64,000 nt of DNA. It comes from Collinsella sp. TM10-22. GTDB lineage: Bacteria; Actinomycetota; Coriobacteriia; Coriobacteriales; Coriobacteriaceae. This document shows positions 9,053 to 18,016 of this stretch, piece by piece. The notes beneath the pieces were generated by a model that did no database searches, was not told where the DNA came from, and saw only the letters and a program-made list of their open reading frames with translations. Each line of letters starts with the position of its first letter. The stretch's first letter is position 1. Position numbers and translations under genes: made by a program. Where the stretch lies: NCBI RefSeq assembly GCF_003466125.1, contig NZ_QSOC01000003.1, forward strand, positions 1-64,000. Direction: 5' to 3'.

Positions 9053-9165
9053 GTCCGCGCGCCCGCGTCGCGGACGCGCACCGGCTGTGGGCGATCTCCT
9101 CGGATTCACGGAGACGATGGGGAGGCTTTGTTGAATTGGCCGTCCCGAGGTCTCCCACGCTCGAT

Positions 9166-9216
9166 GGAGCGGGCAACGGGACGTCCGCGTATTTGCTTCG
9201 CAAATCCGCACCGGCT
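9166..9216 (-). repeat. Copy 2 of tRNA-Gly 3'-tail repeat
   Basis: The first 17 bases match the tRNA-Gly tail. The full 51-base unit, including a hairpin around ATTTGCTTCGCAAAT, is repeated without change at 9297..9347. The bases between copies (roughly 79) are also distantly similar to each other, so this is a diverged tandem array of about 130 bp per unit. Confidence 0.78.
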
Positions 9217-9296
9217 GCGGTCGGCATGCTCCGGTCCACGGAACCGCTGAAGGAGACCCGGTCGAGCCGTGTGTCCCAGCGTCTCCCTTTGCCGGG

Positions 9297-9347
9297 GGAG
9301 CGGGCAACGGGACGTCCGCGTATTTGCTTCGCAAATCCGCACCGGCT
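9297..9347 (-). repeat. Copy 3 of tRNA-Gly 3'-tail repeat
   Basis: This is identical over 51 bases to 9166..9216. It continues into further GC-rich hairpins and, at about 9418..9432, an isolated T-arm-like sequence GGGTTCGAGTCCC before the tRNA-Gly terminator. The same order of parts occurs next to tRNA-Lys at 237..470. Confidence 0.78.
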
Positions 9348-9443
9348 TCAGGCGCCTGCCGGCGCCTTCGCCTGCTCGCTACAAACGCTTCGCGTTTGCT
9401 TTACGCTCGCACCCTGTCGGGTTCGAGTCCCGGCACTTTATTG

Positions 9444-9476
9444 AAAAAAGCACGGCACCGTGATGGTGCCGTGCTT
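9444..9476 (-). terminator. Terminator of tRNA-Gly
   Basis: On the minus strand a perfect GC-rich stem (GCACGGCACC with its complement, 5-base loop) is followed by TTTTTT. It starts 14 bases past the encoded CCA. Confidence 0.88.
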
Positions 9477-9487
9477 GTGCTCTTAAC

Positions 9488-9562
9488 TGGAGCGGGCAAC
9501 GGGACTCGAACCCGCGAGTGTCAGCTTGGGAAGCTGATGCCTTACCACTTGGCGATGCCCGC
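9488..9562 (-). tRNA. tRNA-Gly (anticodon TCC)
   Basis: A cloverleaf reads on the minus strand: acceptor GCGGGCA paired with TGCCCGC, anticodon loop CTTCCCA, T-arm CGGGTTCGAGTCCCG, discriminator T and an encoded CCA. The length is 75 nt with CCA. Three partial copies of its tail lie downstream. Confidence 0.95.
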
Positions 9563-9859
9563 TTGTGTGTTGGCTAGTATAACGCGGTTGTCTTGTTCGA
9601 TACAAGGGTGGCGATGCTTGTTTTAGCTGTGGAGATTCGTTTGAATATCACATCAATTGTGGAGACGAGGACCTTTGACCTCCTGTTCTCCCTATCTTCT
9701 ACCTGCGCTTTTTTCTTATTGTTGTATTTGAGCTCAATTTGTCAGGAATTGGGCAAGCTTTTGGTCAGGCTCCGGTACTTACCCGCATGAACCTCGGCTG
9801 TAGCCTCATCCTACGCGCCGCAGCCTCCCCGTGCGGCGCACGAGGGATAAGGAGCAGCC
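9563..9859. other. Intergenic region upstream of the adhesin gene
   Basis: There is no gene here. A stable hairpin (9815..9839, arms GCGCCGCA and TGCGGCGC with a 9-base loop) ends about 20 bases before the adhesin start codon and just before its ribosome site AAGGAG. It could influence message stability or translation; no T-run makes it a clear attenuator. Confidence 0.4.
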
Positions 9860-12800
9860 ATGTCCAACGCACCCACGCACTCTGTCCACAGCGCAATCGC
9901 AACAGGTCCGCTGCTCCTGCTCCTCTTCCTGCTTTTCGGCTGCCTGGCACCGGGAGCCGCATTTGCCGTCGATGGCTACGATCAGCTCGGCTTCCGCACC
10001 ATTAGCGACGATTGTGGACCCTTCTTCATCGGCAAATATGAAGCTCAGGACGCCTCGATTGCCTACTGCATGAACCAGGAACGCCCCGGGCCCACCAAGC
10101 CGGGCGGCCCATGGCTCAACTTTGATCAAGGCTGGGTGTGGCTCGACGACGAGTTCGCGGCAATCGTTTGTCACGGATATCCTACCGCCACGTCGTTTGG
10201 TGGTTATCATCTTTCACCAGATCGCGCCCGCGCCGCCACCCAGCTTGCCGTATGGATGCTCAACGGCACTACCCATGTCGACGGCACCTACTCCTACACG
10301 ACCGCTCAGGGCAAAACCAAGAGTGGGCACTTTACCGCCGACAATGAAGTCGTGGCGGCTGCGCGGTGGCTCCACGACAACGCAAAATCAGGAAGCATCA
10401 AAGCCGCTCCGCACCGCGCGCGGCGCTATTTTGGAACCGTATCGAGCGGCAGCAAACGTCAAGACATGCTCTATGTACTGCCGGCGGTCTCTGTTTCCTT
10501 CCAAAAGCAGTCTGCGAACACCGTTATTACCAGCGGAAATAATACCTATCAGTTTGACGGGGCAACATTCGCTGTTTTTGAGAGCGCCAGCGACGCACGT
10601 GTCGGCACCATCCAGATGGACGGCAACGGTCGAGCGCAGGCAGCACTTCTGCCCAATACGGCATACTACCTAGTTGAAACGAAGGCGCCGGCCGGCTATG
10701 TCCCCCGTCGTGATCGCATCGCCTTTACCACGGGGAATGACGGTGGACAGGTCACCATTGATGAACAGCCCGGCACCATCAACCTGTGTATCGTAAAACT
10801 CGATGCCGCGACGAATGCCGGCCCCCAGGTGGGATCTTCACTCGCAGGAGCAGAGTTCACGTGTGTGTCGCAATCAACCCCCGGATGGGCGCAAATCCTC
10901 ACGACCGACGAAAGCGGTCGAGCCACCCTCACCGATGTCCCCTTAGGAGCCTTTACCATCTACGAATCAAAAGCCCCCGAGGGCTACCTGCCATCCAACG
11001 ACAGCTGGTCCTATACCGTTGGAGCCGACCAGCTCGGTGATTCAGGCGTGGTCGAGATCGAATCGCGCGTTTCCGATATCCCCATTGCGTTTGACCTTGA
11101 GATTTCCAAATTCAAGGACTACGGCAATAGCGACCAATCCGGCCTGGAGCAGCCGGCGGGAGGTGTTGTCTTTGAGGTTGTCAGCAACAGCTCTCAGCAG
11201 GTTGTTGGCACACTGACCACAAACATCTATGGCTTTGCCTCAACCAAAGATCAGTCAGAAGCATGGTTTGGCGCAGGCAAGCGACCCGCCGGTGTCCACG
11301 GAGCCATCCCATACGACCGCGCCGGCTACACGGTTCGCGAGGTTCCGGAAACCGTCCCCGAGGGTTTTAAACGGGCAGGGGAATGGACCGTCGGGGCCAA
11401 TCAGATTTCCGACGGCGCCGAGCTTCAATATATCGTGGACAACCACGCTCTGTCGACGCATCTCCAAATTGTAAAACGCGATGCCCAAACAGGCGCTTCT
11501 GTTCCACTAGCCGGATTCACCTTCCAACTACTCGACAGCAATCACGAACCTGTCTCACAAACTTGCTGGTATCCAGCACATAACGTAATGGACACCTTTA
11601 CGACTGACGCGACCGGGACCATCACACTGCCCGAATCGCTCGTGCCGGGCACCTATTATGTACGCGAAACCTCGGCCAAAGATCCCTATCTTGTCGGCGA
11701 AGAGATCGAGGTAAACATACCCGCCGACATGAACCTAACGCCCGTTGCAATCGTCTCGTATTATGACCACGCCGCGACCGGAAACATCAGGATCGTTAAA
11801 ACCGATGCCGTAGACGGCAGCAGCCTCGCGGGCGCCATCTTTGAGATCCGCGCCTCGGGTGATATCGTGCGCCCCGACGGTAGCATTGCCGCGCTCGACG
11901 GTGAGACTGTCGCTACTGTCATGACGGATGAAGCTGGAGAAGCACGCGCGGACGACCTCCCGCTGGGATCTGGTACCGCGCGCTACGAGGTTGTCGAGAC
12001 TCAAGCGCCGGCAGGCTTCTTACTCGATCGGACATCCCATATTGTCGACCTTACTTATGCCGACCAGAAAACACCCGTTGTGGAGGCACGGCTTAACGTA
12101 TCCAACGATTACACCAAGGTTGATATCTCCAAGGTCGATGCAAGTGGTGAGCAGGAAGTGGAAGGTGCACAGCTCACCTTATATGGTCCCGATAAAACCG
12201 AAATAGACTCCTGGACCTCATCCGACAAGCCGCACCGCGTCGAACATCTTGCACCCGGCACCTACTCGTTGCGCGAAATGATGTCTCCGCGGACCTATGA
12301 CCTTGCCGAGGAGATAACGTTTGAAATAAAGGATACGGGAGAAGTCCAATCCGTCGCGATGAAGGATGCGCCCATCGAGATCAAAGGACAGGTCGACAAG
12401 CGTCAGGAGATTGTCCAACCTATCGGGAAGGGTCTGCTGGCCAACGGCGATGGTAAAAATCGCGCCGCAACGCAAACCAATACGGACGGACTTTTCTCCT
12501 ATACCATCGACGCTCGAAACGATTCAGCTACCTGGGTTGATGAATTAACGATTACCGATGATCTTGAGTGTGCCGAGGACGATACGGCGAGATTCGTCTC
12601 AATCGAAACTCCCGTCGCCATCGGCGACCTCAACGGTCTGTGCAACGTGTGGTATCGCACGACGCCGTTGGACTCGACAGACGTCGATGAGACGGCAAAC
12701 GCGACACTTGACGATGGGCACGAAAATCCTTGGCTTAAGTCCGACGAGGTAAAGGAGAGCCTTGGTGAGGACTGCCGCCTCGTCGATTACGACGGCTGGC

Positions 12801-13291
12801 ACCTCTGGAAGGCGGATGTCTCGACCACAGAATCCACCACACTCGAGGCGAAAGAACTCGACCTTGCATCCAATACCATCGTAACGGGCATTCGCATTGA
12901 ATACGGTGCGGTAGCCGCCGACTTTACGACTCGAAGCGATACAGATTCCTGGACCCATGATGATCTCAAAGATGAGCACGACGACCTTGACGATGCCAAA
13001 GTAATCCTTGGCACAGACGCTCGGAGCGCAGTCGTGCACATGCAGGCAACGTCGGCTTATACGCCCCAAACCGCACTCACCAACAGCGCGCGCGTCGATC
13101 TTTGCCGCAACGGCGGCGGCGATAAACTTGAGTCACATGACGAGGACCGCGTCATTCAACGCTGTACCCTACCGCAGGACCTACCGGCAACAGGATCAGT
13201 TCCCATCGCCGCTTGCATCACTGCGCTCCTGACCTCGGGTGCCGCAGCCATATGGTTCGCTCGCCTTAGGTCGATCCCAAAGAAGCGCTAG
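9860..13291 (+). CDS. LPXTG surface adhesin with thioester domain and Cna-B stalk
   Basis: This is a 1143-residue cell-wall protein. Residues 1-37 are a signal peptide. A thioester domain follows, with the predicted Cys70-Gln128 bond (Cys in AYCMNQ, Gln in ATQLAVW), the chemistry used by Gram-positive adhesins to attach covalently to host surfaces. About six SpaA/Cna-B repeats carry endings such as YLVETKAPAGY, IYESKAPEGYLPS and YEVVETQAPAGF. A larger beta-rich domain comes next (about 870-1095), then the sortase signal LPATG at 1108-1112, a hydrophobic segment and a basic tail. No sortase or pilin gene is adjacent, so anchoring would use a housekeeping sortase elsewhere. It runs opposite to neighbouring genes. 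Confidence 0.92.
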   Translation: MSNAPTHSVHSAIATGPLLLLLFLLFGCLAPGAAFAVDGYDQLGFRTISDDCGPFFIGKYEAQDASIAYCMNQERPGPTKPGGPWLNFDQGWVWLDDEFAAIVCHGYPTATSFGGYHLSPDRARAATQLAVWMLNGTTHVDGTYSYTTAQGKTKSGHFTADNEVVAAARWLHDNAKSGSIKAAPHRARRYFGTVSSGSKRQDMLYVLPAVSVSFQKQSANTVITSGNNTYQFDGATFAVFESASDARVGTIQMDGNGRAQAALLPNTAYYLVETKAPAGYVPRRDRIAFTTGNDGGQVTIDEQPGTINLCIVKLDAATNAGPQVGSSLAGAEFTCVSQSTPGWAQILTTDESGRATLTDVPLGAFTIYESKAPEGYLPSNDSWSYTVGADQLGDSGVVEIESRVSDIPIAFDLEISKFKDYGNSDQSGLEQPAGGVVFEVVSNSSQQVVGTLTTNIYGFASTKDQSEAWFGAGKRPAGVHGAIPYDRAGYTVREVPETVPEGFKRAGEWTVGANQISDGAELQYIVDNHALSTHLQIVKRDAQTGASVPLAGFTFQLLDSNHEPVSQTCWYPAHNVMDTFTTDATGTITLPESLVPGTYYVRETSAKDPYLVGEEIEVNIPADMNLTPVAIVSYYDHAATGNIRIVKTDAVDGSSLAGAIFEIRASGDIVRPDGSIAALDGETVATVMTDEAGEARADDLPLGSGTARYEVVETQAPAGFLLDRTSHIVDLTYADQKTPVVEARLNVSNDYTKVDISKVDASGEQEVEGAQLTLYGPDKTEIDSWTSSDKPHRVEHLAPGTYSLREMMSPRTYDLAEEITFEIKDTGEVQSVAMKDAPIEIKGQVDKRQEIVQPIGKGLLANGDGKNRAATQTNTDGLFSYTIDARNDSATWVDELTITDDLECAEDDTARFVSIETPVAIGDLNGLCNVWYRTTPLDSTDVDETANATLDDGHENPWLKSDEVKESLGEDCRLVDYDGWHLWKADVSTTESTTLEAKELDLASNTIVTGIRIEYGAVAADFTTRSDTDSWTHDDLKDEHDDLDDAKVILGTDARSAVVHMQATSAYTPQTALTNSARVDLCRNGGGDKLESHDEDRVIQRCTLPQDLPATGSVPIAACITALLTSGAAAIWFARLRSIPKKR

Positions 13292-13299
13292 CGCGATAA

Positions 13300-13336
13300 A
13301 AAAGCGGGCGCGCCAGTCCCCCGGCTCGCCCGCTTT
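13300..13336. terminator. Bidirectional terminator
   Basis: An 11-bp GC-rich stem (one mismatch) lies between convergent genes, with A-rich sequence on the left and T-rich on the right. It can terminate both the adhesin transcript and the minus-strand transcript from 13358. Confidence 0.75.
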
Positions 13337-13357
13337 CAATCATTTAAATCGCCGTAT

Positions 13358-13576
13358 CTACCCTGCAGACGAAGATCCACCATCAACGATTGCCTGCTCG
13401 GACTCAGGAATCCCATCGGCACCCGTGCTCTGTTCTTGCTCCACCTCTTCGCTGATTGCGGAGGCGGGGGTCGAGCCCTTCGCACCCACGATGTAGGCAG
13501 CCCCAAATCCTAACGCAATGGCGATCAAGGTCAAAATCACGTAGACAGGCCAATGGCGCTTAATATACGAAAACAC
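13358..13576 (-). CDS. Small single-pass membrane protein
   Basis: This 72-residue protein has one membrane segment (about 11-31) and an acidic, Ser/Gly-rich tail. The start is GTG with AAGGAG at good spacing, 21 bases after the stop of the large M28-like gene, so it is probably in that operon. I recognise no family. The tail lacks cysteines or known motifs. Confidence 0.65.
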   Translation of the reverse strand: MFSYIKRHWPVYVILTLIAIALGFGAAYIVGAKGSTPASAISEEVEQEQSTGADGIPESEQAIVDGGSSSAG

Positions 13577-13597
13577 GTTGACTCCTTAGAGCTCCGT

Positions 13598-16500
13598 CTA
13601 CGAACGGCGGATAACCTCGGTCACGACCTCGGATACCGTGGCAATGTTCGTCGGGTTGACATTGTGGGGCAGGTCGTCCTCGGTACGAGCGCAAGCCAGG
13701 CGCGTGCCGTCCACGCCGGCGATGGTGAGGGCTCGGCGGCTCGCCTCGAGCGCGGCGTAGGCATCGGTCTTGGCATAGGGCATCTCGAGCGCGCCACAAT
13801 CGACATGGAACGACTTGCACACCTTGCTGACCAGGTTCATGATGCGGCGATCGCCCTTGAGCAGCTGCTGTTCGCCCTCAATCGTCACCACCGAAAGCCT
13901 ACCGGCGCCGACGGATTCAAGATTGATGAAGAATACACCGCGGAGCTTATCGCGATGCGAAGCCAAGAAGGCCTTCATACCGGCGCCATCACAATCCGAG
14001 GCGCCCGTTGCCACAAACCAGATATCGTGACCGAGCAGCTCATCATCGCCCATAGAGGCGACAGCCGAGAGCATATCTTCAGAAGAAGCGCCGTCGGAAG
14101 ACGTAGCGCCGCCCTTCCAGCCATCGTTATCGTCCTCGAAATTATCCCACGAACCGATGCCGCGACCGGACTTCTTGGCATCGTAATCGTCTTCGACGCC
14201 CAGCCAATCACTCATGCTGTCCTGTTCGTTTTTCTTTTTACGACCGAACAGGCCGCCCAGGCCGCGCTTGCGAGACTTGGGTGCCGCCGGGGCGGGAGCC
14301 GAAATGGTCTCGATCGGCTGAGCGCCCGACGCAACGGGCATAGGAGGCGCAACGGGTGCCGATGTGGGTTCGGGACCCTGAGCGGTAGCAAAGGGGTCGT
14401 TGGCCTGTGCGGAGGGGTCGGGAAGGTCGAACAGCGACGTGCGAGACGCAACGTTTGCCTGCTTCATCGACGGCAGCGACGGATCGGGGACCGAAGCCAA
14501 CGGAGACGAGGAAGGTGCAGGCGACGGAGCCGACGCCGGATCAGGAACATTCATCTGCGGACGCGGCGATGCCTGGGAGGAAATCTGGGCCATAAGGGAA
14601 TCGACCGTTTCGTCCTGGGTGGGAGCAACATCGGCAACCGTGGCACCGGAACCACTCGGGGTCGGCATGGTGAAAATCTGCGTGGAGTAAGGCCTCGACT
14701 CATCTATCTCGGGAGCCTCGGAAACCGCAGGCACTTCTTCCTGCTCGACCTCGGTCGAATCATCTTGCTCGGCTGTCGCGTATTGCTCTTCGTCAGAGTT
14801 GGCCTCGACGGGCTCGTCCTCGGCGGCATCTTGGATTTCGGCAGCATCAATAGGCTCGTCATCGTCTGCCGCATCGCCCTGCTCATCGGAAACAGGAAGG
14901 GGCTCGGCAATCGCGGTGCCTTGCTTTTCAAACGTTATCGTGGAATCGAACTGCGCGGCATCAAACGACATGGTGCTATCGACGTGCTGTTGAGCCTCGA
15001 AAGACGTTGTCGCCTCAACAATATCCGCGGACGTCGGCTGCTGGGACTCAAAGGACGTTGTAGCTTCGGCGGCATCGACGGGCACGGACTGCATAGCCTC
15101 GTTCTGCTCGAACTCTTGCGCCGCGAGCTCACGTGCCGCCTCGGCTGCCTGCTGCTGAGCGATAGCCTCCTGCTCGGCAGCCTCGCGTGCGGCAGCGCGC
15201 TTCTCCTCGAAATCGTCGACAAATTTCTTGCCCTTTGCAAGCGCACTCTTAAAGAAGTTGGAAGCGCTGGCGCCAATCGAAGAGAACGCGGATGCGATAT
15301 CGGCATGGGGCGTTGCCGCGGGAATCTCGGCTGAGAAATCAGTATCGCTCTCGTAAGACACGAGCCTCGGCTGTTCAACGTAATCGTCGTCAGACTCGTC
15401 CGCAACGTCTTGCGCCGGCGCGGCGGGAGCCAAAACGTCCAGTCCTGCAGCGGGATCGATCGCGGACACTGCCTCGGGCTCGGCAACGGCAGCGGCAACC
15501 GCGGCAGACTCATCATCCACGGTGGCAACGGGCGCAGGCGCAGTCACGACGGGGACAGGCTCGGACTCAAACGTCGGCTCCTCGCCCTCCTCGTAATCGA
15601 GCGTGCAGGACTCGGGAAGCATTCCGAGAGCACGGATGGCATCCGAACCAAAACGGATGTTGCCGGCGGCATTGCGATAGAGCTTGGGCTCGGGGTCGGG
15701 CGCGACAGGCTCCTCCGCCGGCTCGACAGCGGGAACCTCGTCATTGAACTCTTCGGCCTGGACAGCCTGATTCTGATCCTCGGGCACAATGGCGCCAATC
15801 AGCGTCTCGTCGGCAGACGCACCCTCAAAGCCCTCGATCTGCTCGTCGAAAGCCTCACCCTGTTCGGGCTCGGCCTGAGCGTCGGGAGCAATCGGCTGAC
15901 CGAACTCGTCCTCGGCGTAGGTGGGCTCTTCATACTCGATGGTGTTGCCGTAGTCGTTTTGCTGCTGGGCCGCGGCATACTCCGCCGCTGCGCGCGCCAT
16001 TTCCTCGGCACGACGCTTTTGCTCCCCAAAATAGGTATCGAACGGAGCATCGTCGGGAAACTCGTTTTCGCCCTGGAAGGGAGCAACGTTGTCCATAACG
16101 CCGAGCATAGCGGCGACAGAAGACTTGTTGCACACCGCGCCGGACGTATAGGGAAGAATGTGGCGGTTAGAGATGATGTTTGCCGCGTTGGCAAGTGCAA
16201 CGAGGGAAGCGAGGATCGCGACAATCCACAGCAGAACCTTGAGCGCGCCGGGGAGCGGCAGGATACGCAGGATGGCAACGGCAGCGGGGGCAACCGTGGC
16301 AACGGGCAACAACTTGGCGATGAGCGCACGATACGAAGCATAAGGCTCGCGGGCAAGCAGCTCAGCGCGGGGAGAGTCGTAGTGTGCGACAACGACCACC
16401 GGGCGGTTGCGCGGAGACGCAAGCGGGCCCGAGGCCTTGTGGTAGGCGATGACATTTTGGCTCACGCCCGTCTTGCCCAGGCGCGAAACCACGGGGTGGC

Positions 16501-16795
16501 CCGTGCGCTCGAGCACGTAGAGCACGGCACCGACAATGGCCAGCAAGGTGCCGACCAAGCCGATACCGCCGCCGATGCCCATCAGCAGGGCGCCGGCAAA
16601 CGCAAGAATACCGGTAACGGCAAATGCCAACCTACTGGGCGCCGGGGCATTGAACTCCTGAACCTCGGGATCAAAGCCGTGGTTGCGGAAGATCTGAGCG
16701 ATATCCTCGGCAGCCAAGCGCTCTTCTTCACTGCATGCCGGCGTAATGCCGGTGTTCTGCAGCAGGTGGTTAATATAGTTCTGGGTGTTCGCCAT
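13598..16795 (-). CDS. M28-like membrane protein with long disordered insert
   Basis: The predicted 1065-residue protein begins like an M28 zinc peptidase (SEEERLAAEDIAQIFRNHGF, then VVVVAHYDSPR with His138 and Asp140). It carries two pairs of membrane segments (about 54-95 and 155-207). After TSGAVCNKSSVAAML, which aligns with the metal-binding GANDNASGVAAL region of the family, about 680 residues of acidic, Ala/Pro/Glu/Ser-rich low complexity intervene. The M28 fold then resumes (HDIWFVATGAS, FINLESVGAG, LPHNVNPTN). Several metal or catalytic positions look altered. ATG chosen for GGAG six bases upstream. It is best seen as a degenerate M28 scaffold; activity is doubtful. Confidence 0.75.
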   Translation of the reverse strand: MANTQNYINHLLQNTGITPACSEEERLAAEDIAQIFRNHGFDPEVQEFNAPAPSRLAFAVTGILAFAGALLMGIGGGIGLVGTLLAIVGAVLYVLERTGHPVVSRLGKTGVSQNVIAYHKASGPLASPRNRPVVVVAHYDSPRAELLAREPYASYRALIAKLLPVATVAPAAVAILRILPLPGALKVLLWIVAILASLVALANAANIISNRHILPYTSGAVCNKSSVAAMLGVMDNVAPFQGENEFPDDAPFDTYFGEQKRRAEEMARAAAEYAAAQQQNDYGNTIEYEEPTYAEDEFGQPIAPDAQAEPEQGEAFDEQIEGFEGASADETLIGAIVPEDQNQAVQAEEFNDEVPAVEPAEEPVAPDPEPKLYRNAAGNIRFGSDAIRALGMLPESCTLDYEEGEEPTFESEPVPVVTAPAPVATVDDESAAVAAAVAEPEAVSAIDPAAGLDVLAPAAPAQDVADESDDDYVEQPRLVSYESDTDFSAEIPAATPHADIASAFSSIGASASNFFKSALAKGKKFVDDFEEKRAAAREAAEQEAIAQQQAAEAARELAAQEFEQNEAMQSVPVDAAEATTSFESQQPTSADIVEATTSFEAQQHVDSTMSFDAAQFDSTITFEKQGTAIAEPLPVSDEQGDAADDDEPIDAAEIQDAAEDEPVEANSDEEQYATAEQDDSTEVEQEEVPAVSEAPEIDESRPYSTQIFTMPTPSGSGATVADVAPTQDETVDSLMAQISSQASPRPQMNVPDPASAPSPAPSSSPLASVPDPSLPSMKQANVASRTSLFDLPDPSAQANDPFATAQGPEPTSAPVAPPMPVASGAQPIETISAPAPAAPKSRKRGLGGLFGRKKKNEQDSMSDWLGVEDDYDAKKSGRGIGSWDNFEDDNDGWKGGATSSDGASSEDMLSAVASMGDDELLGHDIWFVATGASDCDGAGMKAFLASHRDKLRGVFFINLESVGAGRLSVVTIEGEQQLLKGDRRIMNLVSKVCKSFHVDCGALEMPYAKTDAYAALEASRRALTIAGVDGTRLACARTEDDLPHNVNPTNIATVSEVVTEVIRRS

Positions 16796-16993
16796 GTGCG
16801 CTCCACATCCATAATCCGACAAATAGGCCCAATGCATGCACATTAGAACCGTATATAGTCGAAAGTATACCCCGAGCGAGCGCAAACGACCGAATTCGGG
16901 CCATCTTAACGCCCCGAGCGGACAAGGATATAGCCTAATCTCCATATCGGACTAAAATCATGGCAGCAAACCACCTTCTCATGCGAGGACTCT

Positions 16994-18016
16994 ATGACGG
17001 CAAGCGACACGACCGCGACAATTAAAAAGGGGAATTCGGAGCCCAGTTTCGATAAAACGGCTCAGCGCATCCTCAATCTTTTCTTTGTGCTCAACAGCTC
17101 CCCCGAACCGCTGACGACCGAGCAGATCGTCTTGGATTCTGACCTGGGATATGGCTCGGGCAACATCGACTCGGATAAGCGCAAGTTTCGGCGCGATCGT
17201 GACAAACTGCTCGAGCGTGGCATCTTAATCAAGGAGGTTCGCCCCGCCGGTGCGCAGGAGACCGAGGAAAGCTCGTGGACAATCGACCGCGAGCACACGT
17301 TTGCCGCAGGTGGCCTCATCACCGCAGGCGACGCCGACATCCTACTCAACGCCATCGACCAGACGCTAGCGGCCGGCTCTTCCACCTTTGCCGCGCCGCT
17401 TGCCGATATTCGCTCCAAAATTGCCTACCTCACCGGTGGGACGGCGGTGGACGAAGCACCGATCCGCCGCTCTCCCGCCGTCGATGCGGTATGGAGTGCC
17501 TTTGCCGAGCGTTGCGCGCTGCGCTTTTTGTACCAAAACGGACGCGGCGAGCAACGCGAGCGGACCGTTTGCGTCTACGGCATGTTCGAGCGCGAGGGCG
17601 TGGCGTACTTCTGCGGCCTCGACAATGTCACCGACGACATCAGGACATTCCGCTGCGACCGTATCGTTCGCGCTTGGCGTCCTTCGAAGGCCTACGCCAT
17701 CCCTGCGGACTTCAACCTCAACGATTACTTATTCTTTGAGTTCGATTTTGCCGACCGACCGCCCGTTGCAGCTACGTTCTCGTTCGCCCCTCAGACGCAG
17801 ATCGATATGATCAACGGTCTCACGCGCGGGCGCGGCGAGCTCGCACACACCGATTTGGGATGGACCTGGACCGTTGACGTGCGCGACCTTGAAGCCGCCG
17901 CTTCATTTTGCATGGCCCACGCCATGGACGGCATGAGGCCCGTGGCCCCCAAATCGCTCAAACAGGCGTGGAACCACCTCATTGAAAGGACGGTGCACGA
18001 GCATGCCCGTGCGTAA
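16994..18016 (+). CDS. WYL-domain transcription regulator, PafB-like
   Basis: The 340-residue protein has an N-terminal winged-helix region (about 18-75, TAQRILNLFFVLNSSPEPLT) and a WYL-type ligand-binding region (about 165-245, LRFLYQNGRGEQRERTV and the arginine-rich TFRCDRIVRAWRP). Actinobacterial PafB/PafC pairs regulate a DNA-damage response, and this gene is followed by a second WYL gene overlapping it by 14 bases, which supports a PafBC-like pair. No proteasome genes are nearby, so the role is inferred from family only. Confidence 0.82.
   Translation: MTASDTTATIKKGNSEPSFDKTAQRILNLFFVLNSSPEPLTTEQIVLDSDLGYGSGNIDSDKRKFRRDRDKLLERGILIKEVRPAGAQETEESSWTIDREHTFAAGGLITAGDADILLNAIDQTLAAGSSTFAAPLADIRSKIAYLTGGTAVDEAPIRRSPAVDAVWSAFAERCALRFLYQNGRGEQRERTVCVYGMFEREGVAYFCGLDNVTDDIRTFRCDRIVRAWRPSKAYAIPADFNLNDYLFFEFDFADRPPVAATFSFAPQTQIDMINGLTRGRGELAHTDLGWTWTVDVRDLEAAASFCMAHAMDGMRPVAPKSLKQAWNHLIERTVHEHARA

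Noticed and set aside
9036..9347. CRISPR array
   Set aside because: Repeat spacing is regular (~130 bp), but repeats match a tRNA tail, spacers are similar to each other and no cas genes are present.
9001..9444. Frames across the tRNA-Gly tail repeats
   Set aside because: They are translations of tRNA-derived repeats and hairpins without ribosome sites.
13553..15334. Plus-strand frame opposite the M28-like gene
   Set aside because: Repetitive Gly/Arg-rich translation is an artefact of the low-complexity coding strand.
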